Source of the DNA: Adlercreutzia muris
Lineage (GTDB): Bacteria > Actinomycetota > Coriobacteriia > Coriobacteriales > Eggerthellaceae
Reading direction: 5' to 3'
Assembly: GCF_008831045.1 (NCBI RefSeq)
Contig: NZ_WAJS01000028.1
Coordinates: 1 to 37,042 of the forward strand
DNA: 37,042 nt
Shown here: in pieces, positions 1 through 8,779 of the stretch
How the letters are laid out: each line of letters opens with the position of its first letter
Position numbering within the stretch: position 1 is the first letter of the stretch
Notes under the pieces: model-generated
What the model was told of the DNA's origin: nothing
What the model saw: only the letters and a program-made list of their open reading frames with translations
Databases searched by the model: none
Program-made: the position numbers and the translations under genes

Positions 1-470
1 CCGTAGGTGGGGGCGTTGCAGACGGGGGCAGCATAGGGGGAGGCCATGGCGTAGAGCTTCTTGTCCTTGTTGGCGAACACGGCCACCACGATGCACAGCA
101 CGAGCGAGATGATGCCCGCACCGAGGAAGGAGGCGACGGCGCCCACGATGTTCCACACCATGACGCTCTTCAGCTTCTCGGGCTTGTTCGCGCCGCGCAC
201 GCCCATGATGCCGGCGATGAGCACGAGAACCAGGCAGGCGAAGCCCCAGAAGATAAAGCCGCCGAGCATGCCGAGGAGCATGTTGATATCGCTCATCTCG
301 ATGATGTAGCCCTCGTCGGTGTAGAAGTAATCGTAGCCGGAATCGTTGATGGCGGCGCCACCGACGCCGAGCATGGCCCAAGCGATCAGGATGCCGATGA
401 TGCCGAGGGATGCGAGCACGATGTTGGCGATGCTCATGCCCTTGATGGCTTTGGCGTGGGAGGTGTTCAT
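1..470 (-). CDS. Small three-TM membrane protein (C-terminus cut by window edge)
   Basis: The reading frame runs leftward from ATG at 470-468 to the window edge with no stop, giving at least 156 residues. The start is supported by GGAGAA a few bases upstream. Three hydrophobic segments are visible, at about residues 13-38, 66-91 and 104-133, with a short acidic, Tyr-rich loop (residues 44-60) between the first two and a Lys-rich stretch after the third. The visible end is rich in Ala, Pro and Tyr and may begin a soluble tail. I see no catalytic motif and do not recognise a named family. It resembles the generic small multi-pass proteins of actinobacteria. It is divergent from the formate dehydrogenase unit and has its own likely promoter at 512-539. 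Confidence 0.75.
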   Translation of the reverse strand, partial: MNTSHAKAIKGMSIANIVLASLGIIGILIAWAMLGVGGAAINDSGYDYFYTDEGYIIEMSDINMLLGMLGGFIFWGFACLVLVLIAGIMGVRGANKPEKLKSVMVWNIVGAVASFLGAGIISLVLCIVVAVFANKDKKLYAMASPYAAPVCNAPTY

Positions 471-830
471 GACGGTTCTCCTTGGTTGGGGACGAAAATG
501 ACAACGGACACAGTATAGCCGTAGAACCTTGATCGGCAAGCTAATCATTGTCCTGTAGGCCGTTTGTTGACAAGCGTCAGTGCCGGGGCGTTGTGGATTC
601 CCGGGGGTTTCGCTGTGGGGATGGCGCGGTGGTTTTCCGCAATTTCAGCAGGGGCGGCCTCTGCGCGGGGGCGTTCCCGTAGGGTACATCGCCCCGGTGT
701 CTTCCGTGTCTTTCGGCGTGCCCTGCGGGTTGCGCCGCTGGTCGGTGGGAAACCATTCGGAAACACGGGGCCTGTGCGCCGGCTGATACACTGGCGCATG
801 TCTAACCTGAACAAGAAGAGGGAGAAGCCT
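471..830. other. Intergenic region between divergent genes
   Basis: These 360 bases separate the leftward membrane protein from the rightward flavoprotein. Besides the minus-strand promoter at 512-539, the plus strand has an isolated TTGACA at 567-572 without a good -10, and an extended -10-like TGATACACT at 784-792 without a clear -35. The latter lies about 40 bases before the flavoprotein start and is the better candidate. No RNA gene or convincing ORF was seen. Confidence 0.4.
512..539 (-). promoter_or_regulatory. Putative sigma-70 promoter for the leftward membrane protein
   Basis: On the minus strand TTGCCG (539-534) and TATACT (517-512) are separated by 16 bases and lie about 45 bases upstream of the ATG at 470. 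The -10 is close to consensus and the -35 matches four of six positions. Confidence 0.5.
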
Positions 831-2666
831 ATGAACCGACTCTCTATCGAGGCGCGGGCCGTCCACGACGGGCGGCTGCGGGCGTTTCTCGATCGTTTCG
901 AGCGGCGGGTGGCCGCCACGCCCCCGGGGATGTGCCCGGTGGCGGTGACTGCCACGCTGCTGGAGACGAGCGCGGCCCAGACCTGCGGCAAGTGCGTGCC
1001 CTGCCGCGACGGGTTGCGCGAGGCCGCGGCCCTTATGGGCTCGGTGCTGGCGTGCCGTGCCACGGAAGGGGATATGGAGCGCCTGCGCGCTCTGGCCGAG
1101 CTGGCCCGCGACGGCTCCGATTGCGCCATCGGTTCAGAGGCCGGTGCGGCCGTGCTTGCGGCCCTGGACGAGTTCGCCGACGAGTTCGCCTCCCACGTGC
1201 AGCGCCACCGCTGCACCGACGGCGTGGGCCAGTCGGTGCCCTGCGAGACCGATTGCCCCGCCCATGTGAACGTGCCCGGCTACATCGCCCTGGCCGGGGC
1301 GGGGGATTGCGCCGGTGCCGTGGCCATGATTCGCAAGGACAATCCGTTTCCCACGGCCTGCGCCTTCGTGTGCGAGCATCCCTGCGAGACCCGCTGCCGG
1401 CGCATGCTCGTGGACGCGCCCCTGAACATTCGCGGCATCAAGCGCTACGCCGTGGATGGGGCCGCCGCCGATACGGTGGCCGTACCCGAGGCCCTGCCGC
1501 CCACGGGACGCCGCATCGCCGTGGTGGGCGCGGGCCCCTCGGGGCTCACCTGCGCCTACTTCGCCGCCCTTATGGGCCATGAGGTGCACGTGTATGAGGG
1601 CCGCACCCAGCTGGGCGGCATGATGCGCTTCGGCATTCCCTCCTACCGCTTCCCGCGGGAGCGCTTGGATGAGGACATCGCCGCCATCCTGCGGGCCGGC
1701 GACATTACCGTGCATGCCGGCGAGGCGGTAGATGCCGCGGCCCTGGAGCGCCTGGCCGCCGACTTCGACGCCCTGTACGTGGCCATCGGCGCCCACGGAG
1801 CCAAAGCCCTGCGGTTGGAGAACGAGGGGGCCGCAGGCGTGTTCTCGGCCGTGGAGCTGCTCGGCGCCATCGGCGAGGGGGAGATTCCCGATTTCACGGG
1901 CAAGTCGGTCGTGGTGGTCGGCGGCGGCAACGTGGCCATGGACTGCGCCCGCACCGCCGTGCGCTGCGGCGGCGAGGTGACGGTGGTGTACCGCCGTCGC
2001 CTGGAGGACATGACGGCCCTGGCCGCCGAGGTGGAGGCCGCCATCGCCGAGGGCGTGGAGATGCGGCCCCTGCAGGCGCCGGCGGGCCTGGCCGTGAACG
2101 AGGAGGGCGCCGTGCGGGCGCTTGTCACCCAGCCCCAGATGGTGGGCCCGGTGAAGGGCGGCCGTCCCGCTCCCGTTCCTGCCGACAAGCCCGAGACGGT
2201 CATTGCCGCCGACGTGGTGCTCGTGGCCATCGGCCAGGACATCGTTTCCGATCCCTTCGAGGCCTTCGGCATGGCCGCCGACCGCGGCCGCTTCACGGCC
2301 GACAACTTCCTTGTGGCCGAGGGCTTCACCAACGTGTTCGCCGGCGGCGATTGCCAGACCGGCCCCGCCACGGTGATTCGCGCCATTGCCGCGGGCAAGG
2401 TGGCGGCCCGCAATATCGATGCCTACCTGGGCTACAACCACACTCTGGATTGCGGGGTGGAGGCGCCCGGTGCGGTGCCGAACCGCCGTGTGCCCACGGG
2501 ACGCGTGGCTGTGGCCGAGCGCCCGGCCCGCGAACGCGCCCGCGATTTCGCAGCCACAGAAGTTGCCATGTCCGACGAAGAGGCCGCCCAGGAGTGCGGT
2601 CGCTGCCTGCGCTGCGACGTGTTCGGCTGCGGCAGTGCGGAAGGGGGTCGCATCCAGTATGCCTAA
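831..2666 (+). CDS. NAD(P)-binding iron-sulfur flavoprotein, NuoF-tail/GltD type, partner of formate dehydrogenase
   Basis: This 611-residue protein is predicted to pass electrons between the adjacent formate dehydrogenase and NAD(P). Residues 52-58 and 98 carry the Cys-x2-Cys-x2-Cys...Cys pattern of the C-terminal 4Fe-4S site of NuoF. From about residue 128 it follows the glutamate synthase small subunit fold: Cys-rich cluster region (C138, C142, C177, C181, C185, C189), FAD site GAGPSG at 233-238, then a second dinucleotide site of the GGGNVAMD type. A further Cys pair group (ECGRCLRC) lies near the C-terminus. ATG 831 is chosen because GAGGGAGAAG precedes it. An in-frame ATG at 798 has no better ribosome site. 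The stop overlaps the next start by eight bases, so the two are translationally linked. The NAD versus NADP preference cannot be read from the sequence. Confidence 0.85.
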   Translation: MNRLSIEARAVHDGRLRAFLDRFERRVAATPPGMCPVAVTATLLETSAAQTCGKCVPCRDGLREAAALMGSVLACRATEGDMERLRALAELARDGSDCAIGSEAGAAVLAALDEFADEFASHVQRHRCTDGVGQSVPCETDCPAHVNVPGYIALAGAGDCAGAVAMIRKDNPFPTACAFVCEHPCETRCRRMLVDAPLNIRGIKRYAVDGAAADTVAVPEALPPTGRRIAVVGAGPSGLTCAYFAALMGHEVHVYEGRTQLGGMMRFGIPSYRFPRERLDEDIAAILRAGDITVHAGEAVDAAALERLAADFDALYVAIGAHGAKALRLENEGAAGVFSAVELLGAIGEGEIPDFTGKSVVVVGGGNVAMDCARTAVRCGGEVTVVYRRRLEDMTALAAEVEAAIAEGVEMRPLQAPAGLAVNEEGAVRALVTQPQMVGPVKGGRPAPVPADKPETVIAADVVLVAIGQDIVSDPFEAFGMAADRGRFTADNFLVAEGFTNVFAGGDCQTGPATVIRAIAAGKVAARNIDAYLGYNHTLDCGVEAPGAVPNRRVPTGRVAVAERPARERARDFAATEVAMSDEEAAQECGRCLRCDVFGCGSAEGGRIQYA

Positions 2667-5367
2667 CCTGATCATCGACGGCCGCGCTGTGAGCGTGCCC
2701 GCGGGCACCACCATCGTGGAGGCGGCCCGGGAGGCCGGCGTCGCCATTCCCACCCTGTGCTACCTGAAAGACGTGAGCAACGTGGGCTCGTGCCGCGTGT
2801 GCGTGGTGGAGGTGGAGGGCACACCGGAGCTGGTGGCCGCCTGCAAGACCCCCGTGGCCGAGGCCATGCGCGTGCGCACCGACACCCCGCGGGTTGTCGA
2901 GGCCCGGCGCCTCGCTTTGGATCTGGTCATTTCCAACCATGGCCTGAACTCCACCAATTTCTGCTTCAGCTGCCTGAAGAACGGCGACTGCGAGCTGCAG
3001 GACCTCTGCCGCGATCTGGGGGTGGACGCGCCGAGCTTTCCCGCCCCCGAGAAGAACGCCCCGGTGCGGGACGCGAACCCGTTTCTGCGTTTCGACCCGC
3101 GGCTGTGCATCGGCTGCCAGCGCTGCGTGGGCGCCTGCAACAACCAGGCCCGCAACCACACGCTGCAAACGGTCCAACGGGGCCTGCGCGCCGCCATCGA
3201 GGCTCCCTTCGGGCCCGACTGGCGCGCTACGGGTTGCGAGAGCTGCGGATGCTGCGCGGCGGCCTGCCCCACCGGCGCCATCGTGGAGAAGCGCCGCGCC
3301 GACTATCGTTCCTGGGAAGTGAGCGCCGTGCGCACCACTTGCCCCCACTGCGCCACGGGTTGCCAGTACGACCTGCTCGTGAAAGACGGCCGCATCGTGG
3401 GCACGCGCCCGGCCGACGGGCCCTCCAACCACGGCCGCCTCTGCGTGAAGGGCCGCTCGGGCAGCTTCGACTTCGTCCAGGCGCCCGACCGCCTCACCAC
3501 GCCCCTCATCCGCAACCGCGCCACTGGGGCGCTGGAGCCGGCCGGCTGGGACGAGGCGCTCGATTACGTGGCCGAGAACTTCAAGCGCATCATCGGCGAG
3601 ACCGGTCCCGATTCCGTGGCCGCCTTCGCCTGCTCGCGCTCGGCCAACGAGGATATCTACCTGCTGCAGAAGATGGCCCGTGCCGCCTTCGGCACCAACA
3701 ACGTGGACAACTGCGCCCGCGTGTGCCACGCCCCCACCGTGGCGGGCCTGGCCATCACGCTCGGCTCCGGTGCCATGACCAACACCATCGCCGACATCAC
3801 CGATACGCCGGACGTCATCATGATGGTGGGCTCCAATATCGAGGAGGCCCATCCGGTCATCGGCATGCAGGTGCGCGCCGCCGTGGAGCGCGGCAGCAAG
3901 CTCATCGTGGTGGACCCGCGCGACATCCGCATCGCCGAGCGCGCCGACATCCACCTGAAGCTGCGTCCCGGTACCAACGTGGCCTTCGCCAACGGCTTCG
4001 CCCGGGCGCTCATCCACGCCGGCCTGGCCGACAAGGCGTTCATCGAGGAGCGCACCGAGGGCTTCGACGCCTTCGCGGCCATGGTGGAGAGCTACACGCC
4101 GGAGCGGGTGGCCGAGATCTGCCACATCGACGCCGACGACTTGGTGGCGGCCGCCGAGCTGTACGGTCGGGCCGATACCGCTCCCATCATCTACTGCCTC
4201 GGCGTGACCGAGCACTCAACGGGCACCGAGGGCGTCATGTCGCTTTCCAACATCGCCCTGGTTGCCGGCAAGCTGGGTCGTCCCGGCTGCGGCGTGAACC
4301 CCATCCGCGGCCAGAACAACGTGCAGGGCGCCTGCGATATGGGCGCCACCCCGGCCGACTTCCCCGGCTACCAGAAGGTGGCCAGCCCCGAGGTGCGCGC
4401 GAAGTTCGAGAACGCCTGGGGCGTGAGCCTGCCCACCGAGCCCGGCTTCATGGCCACCGAGTGCTTCGGGGCCATGAAGGACGGCCGCATCCGGGGCCTG
4501 TTCATCTTCGGCGAGGATCCGGTGCGCACCGACGCCGACACGAACCACGTGCTGTCGGCTCTGCGCTCGCTCGACTTCCTCGTGGTGGACGACTTGTTCC
4601 TCACCGAGACGGCCGCGCTGGCCGACGTGGTGCTGCCCGGGCGCAGCTACGCCGAGAAGGAGGGCACCTTCACCAACACCGAGCGGCGCGTGCAGCGCAT
4701 CCGCCCGGCGGTGGAGATCGAGGGCACCCGTCCCGACACCTGGATCTTCACCGAGATCATGAACCGCATGGGTTACGCCCAGCCGCACTTGACCGCTGCC
4801 GAGATCATGGACGAGGTGGCGAGCCTCACCCCCAGCTACGGCGGCATCAGCCACGCGCGCCTCGATGGCGCCGAGGTGGCCGGGCGCGGGCTGCAGTGGC
4901 CCTGCCCCACGCCGGATTCGCCGGGCACGCCCATCATGCACGTGGGCGGCTTTGCGCGGGGCCGCGGCAAGTTCTCGGATGCGGAGTATCGCGCTTCCGA
5001 CGAGCTGCCCTGCGAGGAGTTCCCCTTCGTGCTGATGACCGGCCGCGTGCTGCACCACTACAACGCCTGCGCCATGACGAGCCGCACCGAGGGCCTGAAT
5101 GCCATCGGCGACAGCTCGTTTATCGAGCTGAACGACGCGGATGCGGCCGCCCTCGGCGTGGCCGATGGCGACGCGGTGCGCGTGACGAGCCGCCGCGGCG
5201 AGATCACCACCACGGCGCGCGTGTCGGCGAAGACCTCGCCCGGCGAGACGTGGATGCCCTTCCACTTCCAGGACGGCAACGCCAACTGGCTCACCAACGC
5301 GGCTTTGGACGACGTGTGCAAGGTGCCCGAGTACAAGGTGTGCGCCGTGGCCGTGAGCCGCGCCTAG
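2659..5367 (+). CDS. fdhF: Formate dehydrogenase catalytic subunit, FdhF type, Cys active site
   Basis: This 902-residue cytoplasmic enzyme is predicted to oxidise formate to CO2 at a bis-MGD molybdenum or tungsten centre. Domains in order: 2Fe-2S ferredoxin domain (C34, C45, C48, C62); NuoG-like His-Cys3 cluster (H94, C102, C105, C111); two 4Fe-4S clusters (C150/153/156/160 and C193/196/199/203); the molybdopterin-domain 4Fe-4S (C228, C231, C235, C262) followed by the usual Lys in CVKG. The active-site segment NCARVCHAPT places Cys356 and His357 where other FDHs have Sec/Cys and His. The codon is TGC, so no selenocysteine is needed. There is no Tat signal, which agrees with a soluble complex with the preceding flavoprotein. 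The start overlaps the upstream stop and has an AAGGGGGT ribosome site. A terminator follows at 5453. Confidence 0.93.
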   Translation: MPNLIIDGRAVSVPAGTTIVEAAREAGVAIPTLCYLKDVSNVGSCRVCVVEVEGTPELVAACKTPVAEAMRVRTDTPRVVEARRLALDLVISNHGLNSTNFCFSCLKNGDCELQDLCRDLGVDAPSFPAPEKNAPVRDANPFLRFDPRLCIGCQRCVGACNNQARNHTLQTVQRGLRAAIEAPFGPDWRATGCESCGCCAAACPTGAIVEKRRADYRSWEVSAVRTTCPHCATGCQYDLLVKDGRIVGTRPADGPSNHGRLCVKGRSGSFDFVQAPDRLTTPLIRNRATGALEPAGWDEALDYVAENFKRIIGETGPDSVAAFACSRSANEDIYLLQKMARAAFGTNNVDNCARVCHAPTVAGLAITLGSGAMTNTIADITDTPDVIMMVGSNIEEAHPVIGMQVRAAVERGSKLIVVDPRDIRIAERADIHLKLRPGTNVAFANGFARALIHAGLADKAFIEERTEGFDAFAAMVESYTPERVAEICHIDADDLVAAAELYGRADTAPIIYCLGVTEHSTGTEGVMSLSNIALVAGKLGRPGCGVNPIRGQNNVQGACDMGATPADFPGYQKVASPEVRAKFENAWGVSLPTEPGFMATECFGAMKDGRIRGLFIFGEDPVRTDADTNHVLSALRSLDFLVVDDLFLTETAALADVVLPGRSYAEKEGTFTNTERRVQRIRPAVEIEGTRPDTWIFTEIMNRMGYAQPHLTAAEIMDEVASLTPSYGGISHARLDGAEVAGRGLQWPCPTPDSPGTPIMHVGGFARGRGKFSDAEYRASDELPCEEFPFVLMTGRVLHHYNACAMTSRTEGLNAIGDSSFIELNDADAAALGVADGDAVRVTSRRGEITTTARVSAKTSPGETWMPFHFQDGNANWLTNAALDDVCKVPEYKVCAVAVSRA

Positions 5368-5452
5368 CAAGGTTCGTGAAGCTGACAAACCACCTCATCA
5401 AAGGCGGTTTGGGAGCCTCGAACGTGGACAATTTATGGGGATGGGCCCCGCG

Positions 5453-5489
5453 GCCCCTGGAACAGATGGTTCCGGGGGCCGTTTTCGTT
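5453..5489 (+). terminator. Rho-independent terminator after the fdhF unit
   Basis: A 12-bp stem (5453-5464 with 5470-5481, one T-G wobble), a five-base loop AGATG and a T-rich tail GTTTTCGTT follow the formate dehydrogenase gene. It separates that unit from the FDH-N-like pair. Confidence 0.85.
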
Positions 5490-5556
5490 ACCGATATGTG
5501 AAAATGCAACCAAAGAGACTGGGTGTTAACAAGCATAATCGAGGAGATCGTTACCT

Positions 5557-8500
5557 ATGGAACTTACGCGGAGAAGCTTCCTCGCCGCCGGGCTCGCGGC
5601 GGCGGGCGCGGCGGCCGTCGCCTCGCCCGGGAGGGCATGGGCCGACGATGAGGCGGCGGGGGAGGACGCCGAGGGCGCCGTCGACGAGCGCATCGCCGTG
5701 TGCGAGGGGTGCCCGCTCGGCTGCACGGCCCTCGTCGCCTGCGAGGACGGCGCACCTGTGGCCGTGGCAGGCGACCCCTCCAACCCGCTGTCCGAGGGCA
5801 GGCTGTGCGCCCGGGGCCAGCAGATGTTGGGGACGCGCCGGGAGCGCGCCGCCGAGGGCGGGGAGGTGGTCGACAACCCGCGCCGGCTGGCCTCGCCCCG
5901 GGTGCGCCGCGGGGGATCCGACGCGTGGGAGGACATCTCGTGGGACATGGCTCTCTCCGAGATCGCGTCGCTGGTGAAGAAGACCCGCGACGAGAGCTTC
6001 GTGGAATACGACGGCGAGGTGCCCGTCATGCGGACTGAGGCCATCGGCAGCTTCGGCGGCGCCGAGCTGCTCGTGGAGGAGCAGTACCTGCTCATGAAGG
6101 CCCTGCGCAGCTGGGGCGTCGTGAACCTGGACAGCGAGGCGGCCGGCGGCCAGCGCGTCTTCGCCGAGGGGGCGGCCGCCACGCTGGGCATGGAGGTTCC
6201 CGACGGGCTGGCCAGCGATGCGGCCCTGTCGCAGGTCATCCTCACGGTAGGCGCCGACATCGCGGCCTCCCAGCCGCTGTGGCTGCGCTGGATCGAGCGC
6301 GCGCGGGAGGCGGGGGCCCGCTGGATCGTGGTCGATCCGCTGCGCACGCGCACGGCCGAGATGGCCGATGCGCACCTGGCCATCCGCCCCGGCACCGACA
6401 TCGCCTTCTTCGGGGGCCTCGTGAACTACCTCATGGTCAACGACCTCTGGCAGCCTGAGTACGTGCTGAACTACACGAGCGCCTCCTACCTCATGGCCGA
6501 CGACTTCGGCTTCGATGCGGCGACGGGCCAGTTCTCCGGATGGGATCCGTTCACGGGCTCCTACGACCGGGCGAGCTGGGGGTGGCAGACCGATGGCGAG
6601 GAGACGTGGAACATGCGCTACGAGGGCGAGTTTGCCTGGGTGCGCGGCGAGGGCGTTCCCGTGTGGGCCATCCCCTCCACGCCGAAGCCGGTGCGCGACA
6701 TCACCCTGCAGCACCCCTCGTGCGTCTGGACTCAGATGACGGCGTTCTACGGCCGCTACGATCTGGACACCGTGAGCGCGGTGTGCGGCGTGGACCGCGA
6801 AGCGCTGGAGGAGGTGTACGCCGCCCTCGGTGCCACGAGCGCGGCCGACGGCGCGGCGAAGATCATCGCCGGCGCGGGCCTCGTCCAGCACGGCACGGGC
6901 GCCCAGGCGGCGCGCGCGGCCTGCATGGCCCAGCTGCTGCTCGGCAACGTGGGCGTGCCCGGCGGCGGCATCTGCTACGCCGGGGGCTGCGCCGGCGAGG
7001 CGGCGGCCGATGCTGTGGGCCTGCGGCCCGACCGGCTGCCCGGCTCCATGGCCTGGCCCACCGCCGACGAGCCGACGCTGCAGGCGTGGCTCGAGGCCCA
7101 GGTGGCCTCGGCGGGCACCCACGCCCAGGATCCGAAGCGGATCGTCTCGGTGCTGCGGGAATGGTGGGGCGACGCGGCCGCCTACGACAACGACTACGGC
7201 TACGACTGGCTTCCCAAGCGGGCCTCGGCCGACGGGGACGGGCTGTTCGCGGCCATCGCCGACGGCACGGTGCGCGGATGCTTCTCGTGGAGCGCCGACC
7301 TGCTGGCCGCAGCTCCTGGCGGTTTCGGGGCCGAGGCGCTCGGCAATTTGGAATGGCTCGTGGCCGTGGACGCCCTGGAGGGCGACGCCCCCTCCTTCTG
7401 GAACGCTCCCGGCGCCGATGCGGCGTCCGTCGGGACGACGGTGTACCTGCTGCCGGCGGCCGTCGGGCCGGAGAAGGCGGGGATGCGGGCGAGCGGGCGC
7501 CTGATGCAGCATGCCGAGGTGGCTCTCGCGCCCTTCGGCGATGCCCGCGCCCCCCTCGACATCATCGGCGAGCTGTGGCGACACGTGCACAACCTCTACG
7601 ACACGAAGGGCGGCATGGCGAGCGCGCCCATCCTGAACGCGAAGTGGGACTACGTCGCCGACGACGCGGTGGTGCCCGAGCGCGTGGCCTGGGCCCTCAA
7701 CGGGTACCTGACCGAGGAGGCCGACTTCGGCTCCGCCTCGGTGAAGCTCTTGGAAGGCGCTGACGGCTTGAGGGCCGACGGGTCGACGGCCTGCGCGGTG
7801 CCCTCCTTCGCCGGCTGCTGGAACGCCCTGGCATCGCTCGGCGACGCCTCCGGCCAGCCCGCGGGGCGTCGGGACGCGACGGACGAGAGCGGCCTGGGGC
7901 TGTTCTCCCAGTGGGGCTTTACCTGGCCGGGCAACGTGCGCGTGCGCGGCAACCGGGCCAGCGCCAACTTGGCGGGGCAGCCCTGGGCGGCGGGGCGAGA
8001 CCTTCTGCATTGGGACGGCCAGAGCTGGGTGCTCGCCGACGCCCCCGACTTCGCCGCCCTGCGCGAGGGCCGCTGGATCGAGCCGGACAACTGCGCCTTC
8101 CCGGGGGTGTGGGAGGAAGTGGGCCTCCTGGCGTGCGACCGCTTGGGCGACGGCGCCCTGCCCGAGCACTACGAGGCCTTGGAAGCGCCGCTGAACAACC
8201 GTCTGAACGGCTCCTATGCCGCACCGACGCTCATGGCCGCCGCCTCGCGCGCCCTCGCCCTGGCGCCGACGGGGGAGGGCGATGGTGCCGGGGGCGTTGA
8301 TGCGGCGGTGCAGGAGGCATTGGCGCCGGATTACCGCAACATCGAGGCCGACCGCGAGGCGCATCCCATCTGTGCGGTGGTGAATACCGGCCGGGGCCAG
8401 ACGGCCCAACGGCGCGCGCTCGTCGCAGCAGCGGCGGCCTTCGAGCCGGGGTGCTTCGTGGAGGTGTCCGAGGCCCTGGCCCGCATCCGCGGCCTGGCGA

Positions 8501-8769
8501 CGGGCGACCGCGTGCGCGTCTTCAACGACCGCGGCTCTCTGGAGGCGCCCGTGCTGGTGACGGCGCGCGTGGCCCCCTTCCCCTGCGAGGACGTGGAGGC
8601 CCATTGCATCTGCCTGAACGGAGCCGCCCCGCGCGCGGCCGCCAACGGCGACGAGGGCACCTCCGCCGCGCCCGGCTGCTATTGGAACCTGCTCGCGCCC
8701 GCTGCCGGTAACCCCGCCGGAGGCGGCCGCGACGCCAAGGGGTTCCTCGTGGATATCGAGAAGGCCTAG
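5557..8769 (+). CDS. Tat-exported FDH-N-like molybdopterin oxidoreductase lacking the Sec/Cys ligand
   Basis: This 1070-residue protein resembles the alpha subunit of formate dehydrogenase N along its whole length. The N-terminus has a Tat motif (TRRSFL, residues 4-9) and Ala-rich h-region, so it should act outside the membrane. The N-terminal 4Fe-4S Cys set is present (CEGCPLGC, then C in GRLCARG). FDH-N landmarks follow, such as IRPGTDIAF, a DFGF...SGWDP block, TLQHPSCVW and QLLLGNVGVPGGG. In the active-site segment, however, by-eye alignment puts Gly198 at the Sec/Cys position and Gln199 at the catalytic His (local sequence LDSEAAGGQRV). The frame is intact, so it is not an obvious pseudogene. 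Substrate is therefore uncertain: it may be a diverged oxidoreductase rather than a formate dehydrogenase. The partner ferredoxin gene starts 10 bases downstream. No cytochrome b subunit follows. Confidence 0.85.
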   Translation: MELTRRSFLAAGLAAAGAAAVASPGRAWADDEAAGEDAEGAVDERIAVCEGCPLGCTALVACEDGAPVAVAGDPSNPLSEGRLCARGQQMLGTRRERAAEGGEVVDNPRRLASPRVRRGGSDAWEDISWDMALSEIASLVKKTRDESFVEYDGEVPVMRTEAIGSFGGAELLVEEQYLLMKALRSWGVVNLDSEAAGGQRVFAEGAAATLGMEVPDGLASDAALSQVILTVGADIAASQPLWLRWIERAREAGARWIVVDPLRTRTAEMADAHLAIRPGTDIAFFGGLVNYLMVNDLWQPEYVLNYTSASYLMADDFGFDAATGQFSGWDPFTGSYDRASWGWQTDGEETWNMRYEGEFAWVRGEGVPVWAIPSTPKPVRDITLQHPSCVWTQMTAFYGRYDLDTVSAVCGVDREALEEVYAALGATSAADGAAKIIAGAGLVQHGTGAQAARAACMAQLLLGNVGVPGGGICYAGGCAGEAAADAVGLRPDRLPGSMAWPTADEPTLQAWLEAQVASAGTHAQDPKRIVSVLREWWGDAAAYDNDYGYDWLPKRASADGDGLFAAIADGTVRGCFSWSADLLAAAPGGFGAEALGNLEWLVAVDALEGDAPSFWNAPGADAASVGTTVYLLPAAVGPEKAGMRASGRLMQHAEVALAPFGDARAPLDIIGELWRHVHNLYDTKGGMASAPILNAKWDYVADDAVVPERVAWALNGYLTEEADFGSASVKLLEGADGLRADGSTACAVPSFAGCWNALASLGDASGQPAGRRDATDESGLGLFSQWGFTWPGNVRVRGNRASANLAGQPWAAGRDLLHWDGQSWVLADAPDFAALREGRWIEPDNCAFPGVWEEVGLLACDRLGDGALPEHYEALEAPLNNRLNGSYAAPTLMAAASRALALAPTGEGDGAGGVDAAVQEALAPDYRNIEADREAHPICAVVNTGRGQTAQRRALVAAAAAFEPGCFVEVSEALARIRGLATGDRVRVFNDRGSLEAPVLVTARVAPFPCEDVEAHCICLNGAAPRAAANGDEGTSAAPGCYWNLLAPAAGNPAGGGRDAKGFLVDIEKA

Positions 8770-8779
8770 AGGGGGAGCT

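Noticed and set aside
61-309. An 82-codon plus-strand frame at the left edge
   Set aside because: Met/Thr/Pro-rich antisense of the leftward membrane protein. No ribosome site.
3700-3760. Possible selenocysteine codon in the formate dehydrogenase active site
   Set aside because: The codon at residue 356 is TGC, an ordinary Cys, and the frame contains no internal TGA.
5386-5412. Hairpin after fdhF considered as a riboswitch or metal-sensing element
   Set aside because: It is a short stem with an internal A-C mismatch and no T tail. It shows no recognisable molybdenum-cofactor or other riboswitch core.
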